Below, in pieces: positions 7,274 through 11,656 of a stretch of DNA of 11,656 nucleotides. Position 1 is the first letter of the stretch; the number at the start of each line of letters is the position of its first letter. The position numbers were made by a program, and so were the translations under genes. The notes beneath the pieces were generated by a model. It ran no database searches. It was given only the letters and a program-made list of their open reading frames with translations, and was not told the DNA's origin. The stretch comes from Candidatus Rokuibacteriota bacterium (GTDB taxonomy: Bacteria; Methylomirabilota; Methylomirabilia; Rokubacteriales; JACPHL01), in the NCBI GenBank assembly GCA_016188625.1, contig JACPHL010000035.1, positions 1-11,656 of the forward strand, in the 5' to 3' direction.

Positions 7274-7498
7274 ATGCCACCGCCGAGCGAGATCGATCGG
7301 CTCGCGCAGCGTATCCTGGCCCTGGCCCGCCGGGGCCCGATCTTCTACTACGACATCCTCCGAGAGCTCCGGGACGAGGACTATCGCGCGATCATGCTCG
7401 CCTTCGGCCAGATCCGGCAGCAACAGCTCTTCGGGCGCGACGACAAGGGCTGTTACGTCCTGGCCGAGACCGGGAGGGAGGAGGGAGCCAAGGCATGA
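7274..7498 (+). CDS. Small unrecognised protein (74 aa) between two UbiD genes, winged-helix-like
   Basis: A 74-residue frame from ATG 7274, with AAGGGG a few bases upstream, to TGA 7496-7498. Its ATGA overlap with the second UbiD start couples their translation, and it lies 11 bases after the first UbiD stop. I do not recognise the family with certainty. The sequence reads as helix (EIDRLAQRILALARR), then GPIFYYDILRELRDE, a third helix (DYRAIMLAFGQIRQQ), then a beta-hairpin-like LFGRDDKGCYVLAE. This is the order of a small winged-helix domain. It has one cysteine and no CxxC, so it is not the zinc-binding VdcD/BsdD small subunit of hydroxyarylic acid decarboxylases, though its place in the operon is analogous. 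It could be a structural subunit, a cofactor-loading factor or a regulator. No function is assigned. Confidence 0.82.
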   Translation: MPPPSEIDRLAQRILALARRGPIFYYDILRELRDEDYRAIMLAFGQIRQQQLFGRDDKGCYVLAETGREEGAKA

Positions 7499-8865
7499 GG
7501 CAGGATCTCCGCTCGTTCGTGGAGGAGTACGGAAAGAGGTATCCCGGGGAGCTCGTCCGCGTCACCGAACCGGTCGATCTCCGGTTCGATCTCCAGGCGA
7601 TCGCGCTGGAGCTGGAGCGCCGCCGCCGGTTCCCCATTCTCCTGTTCGAGAATGTGGTGGGGCACGACATCCCGGTGATCTGCAACGTCATGGCCAGCCG
7701 GCGCGCCTTCGCCGCCGCCCTCGGGGTCGAGGAGGCGCAGATGCATTCCGAGTACTCCCGCCGGCTCACCGAGTACATCAAGCCGGTAGTGGTCCAGGAC
7801 CCGCCCTTCCGCCACACGATCATGAAAGGGGATCGGGTGGACCTGTCGAGACTGCCCATCCCGACCTATTTCCCGGGTGACGGCGGCCCCTATATCACGG
7901 CGGGCATGATCGTGGCCAAACACCCCGACACGGGGGGCGAGACCGAGGGCTACCACCGCTGCCAGGTCAAGGGGCGGGACAGGATCGGGATCAGCCTGCA
8001 CTCGCGCCGGCGGATGTTCGAATACCAGCGGCTCGCCGAGGCCCGCGGGAGGAACCTGGAGGCCGCCATCGTCCTCGGCCTGCACCCGCTCATCGGGATG
8101 GGCTCGCTGGCCTACCCGCCGCCTGAGATCTCCAAGTTCCAGGTGGTCGGCGGGCTGTTCCGGGAGCCGCTGCAGATCGCCCCCTGCGAGACCATCGACC
8201 TGATGGTCCCGGCGTGGGGAGAGATCGTCATCGAGGGCGAGATCCTGGCCGGGGTCAGGGAGAAGGAGGGGCCCTTCGGCGAGTTCACCGGCTACTTCTC
8301 CCGTCGGAGCACCGAGCACGTGCTCATGGTCAGGGCCATCTGCATGCGCGAGCGCCCGTGGTACCAGTCCATCAACTCCGGGCGGGCGCCGGATCACATC
8401 CTGCCGCTCGGCGTCCTCCGAGAGGTGGAGATCCGGAACGCCGTCAGCCGAGTGATCCCCAACGTCAAGGCCGTCCACGTTCCGACCTCGGGGTGCGCGG
8501 CCTTCACGGCCTTCGTCTCCATCAAGCAGACCCGCCCGGGCGAGGCCAAGCATGCCATCCCCATCGTCTTCGGGGTGGATCACTACCTGAAGCTCGTGGT
8601 GATCGTGGACGACGACGTGGACGTCTTCGACGAGTCCGAGGTCCTCTGGGCCCTGGCCACTCGCGTGCAGGCCGACCGCGACCTCGTCGTCATCTCGGGC
8701 AGTCTCGGAGCGATCCTCGACCCGTCGGCTACCGAGCAGGGGCTGACCGCGAAGATCGGCATCGACGCCGCCAGGCCATTCGGCCAATCCTTCCCCGAGA
8801 AGCTCCTCATGAGCCCTGAGAAGCTGGTATGGGCCCGCGAGGTCGTGGACCGGATAGGCGGGTGA
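7495..8865 (+). CDS. UbiD-family prFMN-dependent decarboxylase, second paralogue
   Basis: A 456-residue UbiD-family protein, clearly homologous to the 5925-7262 product but divergent along its length, so not a recent duplicate. The proposed triad is R155 (GYHRCQV), E258 and E263 (KEGPFGEFTGYF, the textbook UbiD motif). 'GGPYITAGMIVAKHP', 'VPTSGCAAFTAFVSIKQT' and 'GLTAKIGIDAA' are further signatures. At the position of the cofactor-metal Asn of Fdc1 (five residues before the Arg) it has T150, while a His (H169) is present near the second ligand position, the reverse of the first paralogue. A purine-rich ribosome site (GGGAGGGAGGAGGGAG) precedes ATG 7495, inside the 3' end of the small gene. 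It probably acts in the same pathway as the first UbiD, perhaps in one complex; this is inference from coupling. Confidence 0.93.
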   Translation: MRQDLRSFVEEYGKRYPGELVRVTEPVDLRFDLQAIALELERRRRFPILLFENVVGHDIPVICNVMASRRAFAAALGVEEAQMHSEYSRRLTEYIKPVVVQDPPFRHTIMKGDRVDLSRLPIPTYFPGDGGPYITAGMIVAKHPDTGGETEGYHRCQVKGRDRIGISLHSRRRMFEYQRLAEARGRNLEAAIVLGLHPLIGMGSLAYPPPEISKFQVVGGLFREPLQIAPCETIDLMVPAWGEIVIEGEILAGVREKEGPFGEFTGYFSRRSTEHVLMVRAICMRERPWYQSINSGRAPDHILPLGVLREVEIRNAVSRVIPNVKAVHVPTSGCAAFTAFVSIKQTRPGEAKHAIPIVFGVDHYLKLVVIVDDDVDVFDESEVLWALATRVQADRDLVVISGSLGAILDPSATEQGLTAKIGIDAARPFGQSFPEKLLMSPEKLVWAREVVDRIGG

Positions 8866-8877
8866 CGGGGAGATGCC

Positions 8878-8988
8878 GTGACGCTGGCCCTCGGTGTGGC
8901 CGATCGCGGGTCCGTCATGGAGACCGGGTGGATCGCCCCCTCCCGGGCGATCCCGTGTGTCAACCGGATGTGCGCTCGGGGAGGATAG
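8878..8988 (+). pseudogene. Possible remnant of a LivF-type ABC ATPase C-terminal region
   Basis: A 36-codon frame from GTG 8878 to TAG 8986-8988, in the gap between the second UbiD gene and ubiX. Residues 3-17 (LALGVADRGSVMETG) resemble the stretch after the H-loop in branched-chain amino acid ATPases (LivF: 'ALEIADRGYVLETGRI'). After that the similarity stops (WIAPSRAIPCVNRMCARGG). The Walker A, Walker B and ABC signature regions are all missing, so nothing functional as an ATPase remains. A GGGGAG sequence precedes the GTG, so a peptide might still be made. The resemblance is short and judged by eye, and could be chance. Confidence 0.4.
8930..8953 (+). other. 9-bp hairpin upstream of ubiX
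   Basis: GGATCGCCC (8930-8938) and GGGCGATCC (8945-8953) form a perfect 9-bp stem with a 6-base loop, 38 bases before the ubiX ATG. There is no T-run after it. It may set the relative expression of the UbiD genes and UbiX by RNA processing or attenuation; that role is inferred. Confidence 0.55.
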
Positions 8989-8991
8989 GTC

Positions 8992-9645
8992 ATGCCTACG
9001 CGTCTCGTCGTCGGAATCTCGGGGTCCAGCGGGGCCCTTTACGGCATCCGCCTGCTCCGGGTCCTGGCGCGCCGGCCCGAGATCGAGACCCACCTCGTCC
9101 TGACCAACCCGGCCAAGCGGACGATCCTGCACGAGACCGAGTTCACGATCCCGGAGGTCGAGGCCCTGGCCACCTGCGTCTACGACATCCGCGACATCGG
9201 CGCCGCCATCGCCTCGGGGTCGTTCAAGACCGTCGGGATGGTCGTGGCCCCCTGCAGCGTCAAGACGCTGTCGGCCATCGCCAACTGCTACGCGGACAAC
9301 CTCCTGACCCGGGCCGCCGACGTGACCCTCAAGGAGGGGCGCCGACTCGTGATCCTGCTCCGGGAGACCCCCCTGCACCTCGGCCACCTCCGCCTCATGC
9401 GGGCCGTCGCCGAGGCCGGGGGGGTGATCCTCCCGCCCGTGCCGGCCTTCTACCACCACCCCAAGACCATCGAGGACCTGGTGGACCACACGATCGGACG
9501 CGTGCTGGACCGGTTCGGGATCGAGCAGGGCCTGGTTCCTGAATGGCGGGGCTCCCGCCCCCCGGTACCGGCGCGGCGCCATGAAGCCGCCGTCGCAGAT
9601 CGATGCGCTCCGGCAGGTCGGGTGGTGGAGGCCGAGAGGGGCTGA
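8992..9645 (+). CDS. ubiX: UbiX-type flavin prenyltransferase
   Basis: Makes prenylated FMN by joining a dimethylallyl group to reduced FMN, the cofactor the two upstream UbiD enzymes need. All residues known to matter in Pseudomonas UbiX can be placed: S13 in GISGSSGALYG, E48 (HETEF), K114 (TLKEGR), R124-E125 (LLRETPLH), Y154 (FYHHP) and R170 (GRVLDRF). From K114 onward the offset to the Pseudomonas numbering is a constant 15. 'APCSVKTLSAIA' is another family signature. A strong GGGGAGG ribosome site precedes ATG 8992. The conserved protein ends near residue 186. The last ~31 residues (from about 9550) have no counterpart in the family as I know it and are encoded by palindromic DNA, so they look like read-through into former intergenic sequence. 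The gene may also serve other UbiD enzymes in the cell. Confidence 0.95.
   Translation: MPTRLVVGISGSSGALYGIRLLRVLARRPEIETHLVLTNPAKRTILHETEFTIPEVEALATCVYDIRDIGAAIASGSFKTVGMVVAPCSVKTLSAIANCYADNLLTRAADVTLKEGRRLVILLRETPLHLGHLRLMRAVAEAGGVILPPVPAFYHHPKTIEDLVDHTIGRVLDRFGIEQGLVPEWRGSRPPVPARRHEAAVADRCAPAGRVVEAERG
9545..9580. repeat. Cluster of three short dyads inside the ubiX 3' end
   Basis: Three dyads follow one another: GGCGGG/CCCGCC (9545-9550 with 9554-9559), the palindrome CCGGTACCGG (9562-9571), and GGCGC-G-GCGCC (9570-9580). They coincide with the point where conserved UbiX similarity ends, and look like intergenic palindromic DNA absorbed into the reading frame. Confidence 0.5.
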
Positions 9646-9656
9646 GGTGGTGGTCA

Positions 9657-10097
9657 ATGGAACTGCAGGAGAAGATTCGCGAGTATCTTGAGACGCACGA
9701 CGTGCTGACATTGGCCACGCTGGACGAGGGAGGACCCTGGGCCACGCCCCTGTACTACGTGAGCGACGACGCCCTGGATCTCTTCTTCCTCTCCGATCCG
9801 ACCACGCGGCACTGCCAGGCCGTCGCTCGAAACCCGAACGTCTCGGCGGCGATCCACGAGGAATCCGCCGCCTGGACCGACATCAGAGGACTCCAGCTCG
9901 AGGGACGGGTCCACCCCGTCGATGACGAGCAGGCAGCGGAGCGGGTCCTCGCCAGCTACACCGCCAAATTCCCCTTTGCCCTCGCCCTGGCCTCTCTCGA
10001 CGGGCCTCACCGGTTCTACCGTATCCAACCTCGATGGCTCCGTCTGATCGACAACTCCTGCGGCCTCGGCTTCAAGGAGGAGCTCCGGCTGAGCTGA
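9657..10097 (+). CDS. UPF0306/YhbP-like pyridoxamine-5'-phosphate-oxidase-fold protein
   Basis: A 146-residue protein of the FMN-binding split-barrel (PNPOx-like) superfamily. Similarity to E. coli YhbP (UPF0306) is visible in order: an N-terminal helix with 'HDVLTLATLDEGGPWATPLYYV' (first barrel strands), 'FFLSDPTTRHCQAVARNPNVSAAI', 'IRGLQLEGRVHPV' and a C-terminal 'RLIDNSCGLGFKEEL' matching the YhbP ending 'DNTLGFGKK'. Such proteins usually bind FMN or a related flavin; the reaction of UPF0306 members is not established. ATG 9657 is chosen because similarity begins right there and GAGGTGG precedes it. The frame is open upstream but reads low-complexity Gly/Arg. It starts 11 bases after the ubiX stop, so it probably belongs to the prFMN operon. 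The last 26 bases overlap the convergent VOC gene. Confidence 0.87.
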   Translation: MELQEKIREYLETHDVLTLATLDEGGPWATPLYYVSDDALDLFFLSDPTTRHCQAVARNPNVSAAIHEESAAWTDIRGLQLEGRVHPVDDEQAAERVLASYTAKFPFALALASLDGPHRFYRIQPRWLRLIDNSCGLGFKEELRLS

Positions 10098-10869
10098 GGG
10101 CTTCGAGCACGAGACGGGCGCCCATGGACTTCGCCTCGTCGAGGGGGCCCCCGGCTCCCGAGGCCGTCCTGAGCGTGGCGGCATAGGGGGAGGGCCCGTG
10201 GAGCCGGAGCCAGGCCGCGAGCGGGCCCGCGGCTCCCCGGGGCGCCACGAACTCGAAGGTGTGGGGGCCGATCGCGAAGCCCACCCCGGCGGCGTCGAGG
10301 TCGTCGCGCCGGACCTCCTGCCCGGCCCGCCGGAGGACGGCCGCATACCAGTGACGCACGGTCGCCACGTCATCGACGGCGACCGCGACCGTGCCGACGC
10401 CGCTCACCCGATTCCGCTGCGCCGTCTCCCTGGGGACGCGCTCCTCGCGCGGCGTCTCGTCCCGGATCAGGAACGGTGCCACGCCCCGATACCCTCCGCG
10501 GGGGAGCGCGAGCACCCAGCTCAGCTCGTACCCGTCGGGACGCACCCGGGTCAAGGGCGTCGGGTCGTCGATCTCCACGCCGGCCTCCCGGAAGGCCGCC
10601 GTGTCGGCGAGGAGGTCGTCCGTCCGCAGGCAGAAGTCCACCAGCCCGCCCCCGCGCTGGAGGGGCGCCCACCAGTAGTGCCCAGGGCTCGGCGCATAGA
10701 ACGCGATGAGCTCGAGGTAGGCGCCGTCGGCGAACGCGATCAACGCGTTGTGGGTGCCGACCGGGTGTCTCCCGCCCCGCACCACCGTGAACCCGAGCTC
10801 CGCGTAGCTCCGGCTCGCAGCCTCGAGGTCCCGGACCGCGACCACGAAGTGGTCAATCCCGATCAGCAC
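10072..10869 (-). CDS. VOC-superfamily protein, two-module glyoxalase-like domain
   Basis: A 265-residue protein with two vicinal-oxygen-chelate modules. The first opens with IGIDHFVVAVRDLEAASRSYAELGFTV (H7 as likely metal ligand), then GGRHPVGTHNALIAFADGAYLELIAF (E53), the signature of the Glyoxalase_3-type domain (PF13468). The second begins near residue 160 (VSGVGTVAVAVDDVATVRHWYAAVLRRAG) and is more degenerate. Proteins of this class include metal-dependent lyases, dioxygenases and non-enzymatic binders, so no reaction is assigned. The start is GTG 10869, with GGGGCGGGA upstream. Its 3' end overlaps the convergent split-barrel gene by 26 bases (10072-10097), so the two transcripts would be antisense there. 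It follows the methyltransferase in the same direction. Before the 17-bp duplication in that gene, the two frames would have overlapped by 17 bases. Confidence 0.88.
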   Translation of the reverse strand: MLIGIDHFVVAVRDLEAASRSYAELGFTVVRGGRHPVGTHNALIAFADGAYLELIAFYAPSPGHYWWAPLQRGGGLVDFCLRTDDLLADTAAFREAGVEIDDPTPLTRVRPDGYELSWVLALPRGGYRGVAPFLIRDETPREERVPRETAQRNRVSGVGTVAVAVDDVATVRHWYAAVLRRAGQEVRRDDLDAAGVGFAIGPHTFEFVAPRGAAGPLAAWLRLHGPSPYAATLRTASGAGGPLDEAKSMGARLVLEALSSAGAPP

Positions 10870-10910
10870 GGCGTCCCGCCCCGCACTTGGCCGCCCGGAG
10901 GACGGCCTCG

Positions 10911-10944
10911 ACGTTCATGGCCGGGAAACGTTCATGGCCGGGAA
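10911..10944. repeat. Perfect 17-bp tandem duplication
   Basis: ACGTTCATGGCCGGGAA occurs twice head-to-tail (10911-10927, 10928-10944) with no mismatch. Its length is not a multiple of three, so it shifts the reading frame of the minus-strand methyltransferase gene in which it lies. Confidence 0.95.
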
Positions 10945-11412
10945 CCAGAAGGCGAAGTGCTTCTCGTAGAGGAGCGGGAAGCGGTTCGCGAGCCAGGCGA
11001 TCCCGAGGAGGCGGTAGAGGCGCCAGAAGACCAGGCGCCGGGAGACCACCTCGAAGCGCGCCCGGTACCCCGGGGTGGGGACGGCGCCCGCGAGGTGGTC
11101 GAGGACCTGGAGGCCGAAGGCGTGCCGGTGGGTGGGGTCGGCGTAGGCGAGGCAGCTCGAGTAGTGGGGCGCGCGGACCTCGATGAGCGCCCCGGGCCGG
11201 GCGATCCGGTGGAGCTCCCCCATCACCGCGAGGACGTCCTGGAGGTGCTCGAGGACGTCCCGGCAGACGATCCGGTCGAAACTCGAGTCGGGGAACGGGT
11301 ACGGGAAGCGGTCGAGGTCGTGGACGACGTCGGCCAGGGTCTCGGGGGAGCGGTCCACCCCCACCGCGCCCGGCTCCTTGTTCACCCCGCACCCGAGGTC
11401 CAGAACCTTCAT
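10915..11412 (-). CDS. Class I SAM-dependent methyltransferase, C-terminus frameshifted
   Basis: A 165-residue protein starting MKVLDLGCG (motif I, residues 3-9), with D20 as the probable ribose-binding acid and FDRIVCRDVLEHLQD (about 45-59) as the post-motif signature. It therefore binds S-adenosylmethionine; the methyl acceptor is unknown. 'PTHRHAFG' and 'YEKHFAFWFPAMN' resemble methyltransferases found with cell-surface glycan genes. ATG 11412 is chosen because motif I begins there; the frame is open further upstream but reads as non-coding. The 17-bp duplication at 10911-10944 causes the protein to end ...FPAMNVSRP. Removing one copy restores ...FPAMNVEAVLRAAK and a stop at 10853, giving 180 residues and an overlap with the VOC gene. 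The lost tail is short and activity may remain. No clear promoter was found upstream. Confidence 0.85.
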   Translation of the reverse strand: MKVLDLGCGVNKEPGAVGVDRSPETLADVVHDLDRFPYPFPDSSFDRIVCRDVLEHLQDVLAVMGELHRIARPGALIEVRAPHYSSCLAYADPTHRHAFGLQVLDHLAGAVPTPGYRARFEVVSRRLVFWRLYRLLGIAWLANRFPLLYEKHFAFWFPAMNVSRP

Positions 11413-11573
11413 CCTGCTACCCGATTCATTCTCCCCACCAGGAGGTAGGCTCGATCCGTTCGCCGAGGCGACCGCCGCGACCCTTCGGGGCCCCGGCCCG
11501 GAGGTCCGTCCAAGGTTCGAATATGCCCCTCCCGGCCGAAAATCTCCGCGCGCTCCTTGCCGAAGCGCTCCGG

Positions 11574-11636
11574 GCGCGGGCTGGGCCCGCGCAACCTCGG
11601 GGGGAGGTTCGGAAGGGGGGCGGAGCCCCCCTCCGA
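11574..11636. repeat. Three back-to-back hairpins at the right edge
   Basis: Hairpin 1: GCGCGGGC (11574-11581) with GCCCGCGC (11585-11592), loop TGG. Hairpin 2 follows with no gap: AACCTC (11593-11598) with GAGGTT (11604-11609), loop of five G. Hairpin 3: 11610-11620 (CGGAAGGGGGG, one bulged A) with 11626-11635 (CCCCCCTCCG), loop CGGAG. Part of the third repeats the hairpin at 2180-2209. These may terminate a gene outside the window or be a palindromic repetitive unit. Confidence 0.65.
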
Positions 11637-11650
11637 GGCAATCGATTGCC
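11637..11650. promoter_or_regulatory. 14-bp perfect palindrome
   Basis: GGCAATCGATTGCC is its own reverse complement and directly abuts the hairpin cluster. It lies about 225 bases upstream of the minus-strand methyltransferase start and could be a dimeric regulator site. No matching regulator is identified. Confidence 0.35.
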
Positions 11651-11656
11651 ACGCGC

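Noticed and set aside
5847-7280. A 477-codon minus-strand frame opposite the first UbiD
   Set aside because: Low-complexity antisense translation of a well-supported gene, with no motif of its own.
7453-9711. A 752-codon open frame on the minus strand opposite the second UbiD and ubiX
   Set aside because: It is the antisense shadow of high-GC genes: composition is Gly/Asp/Arg/His-rich with no recognisable domain, while the plus strand encodes clear UbiD and UbiX families.
10853-11392. A 179-codon minus-strand frame overlapping the methyltransferase
   Set aside because: Only its last ~20 residues (FPAMNVEAVLRAAK and on) look real; they are the methyltransferase tail displaced by the 17-bp duplication, so it is not a separate gene.
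10198-11448. A 416-codon plus-strand frame opposite the VOC and methyltransferase genes
   Set aside because: Shadow frame rich in Arg/Glu/Val/Pro with no domain; the minus strand carries recognisable VOC and SAM-binding motifs.
2180-11650. CRISPR array or transposon ends suggested by the repeated GC-rich dyads
   Set aside because: The repeats are few, far apart and hairpin-forming, with no regular spacers, transposase gene or paired terminal inverted repeats.
11409-11652. Coding potential in minus-strand frames upstream of the methyltransferase
   Set aside because: Residues before MKVLDLGCG are Pro/Gly/Arg-rich and cross the hairpin cluster; methyltransferase similarity starts at motif I.

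Overview
The window is dense, very GC-rich bacterial DNA, with short intergenic gaps, many ATGA-type gene overlaps and GTG starts. Peptide-type ABC transporter genes, an FmdB-type zinc ribbon, FadR-like GntR regulation and a UbiD/UbiX cluster fit a free-living soil or sediment bacterium. Candidatus Rokubacteria/Methylomirabilota or a proteobacterium with similar base composition are plausible hosts. This is inference from gene content; no phylogenetic marker is present.

Layout. (1) 1-2178, + strand: the 3' end of an oligopeptide-type substrate-binding protein and its two inner-membrane permeases (DppB- and DppC-like). A 14-bp hairpin follows the binding-protein gene, and a hairpin between the converging operons closes the unit. 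No ATPase gene follows. (2) 2211-4837, - strand: an operon read from a good sigma-70-like promoter (4859-4887). It encodes an FmdB-type zinc-ribbon protein, a CelD/BcsL-type acyltransferase and a GT4 glycosyltransferase, which suggests a small glycan-modification unit. (3) 5069-10097, + strand: a GntR/FCD regulator, a UbiD decarboxylase, a 74-residue unrecognised protein, a second divergent UbiD, a short remnant resembling the C-terminal part of a LivF ATPase, a UbiX flavin prenyltransferase, and a UPF0306/YhbP-like FMN-split-barrel protein. (4) 10072-11412, - strand: a SAM methyltransferase and a two-domain VOC (glyoxalase-like) protein. The methyltransferase 3' end is frameshifted by a perfect 17-bp tandem duplication. 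(5) 11413-11656: no gene seen; the last ~80 bases hold three back-to-back hairpins and a 14-bp palindrome.

The most interesting unit is the UbiD cluster. UbiX would make prenylated FMN for two different UbiD proteins that both keep the Arg-Glu-Glu catalytic triad. The small protein is locked between them by a 4-bp stop/start overlap. Two UbiD-type subunits plus a small subunit recalls phenylphosphate carboxylase (alpha/beta/gamma) and the VdcBCD hydroxyarylic acid decarboxylases. The small protein here lacks the cysteines of VdcD, and the substrate cannot be read from sequence. A multi-subunit prFMN-dependent (de)carboxylase under an FCD-type acid-sensing regulator is the best working hypothesis.
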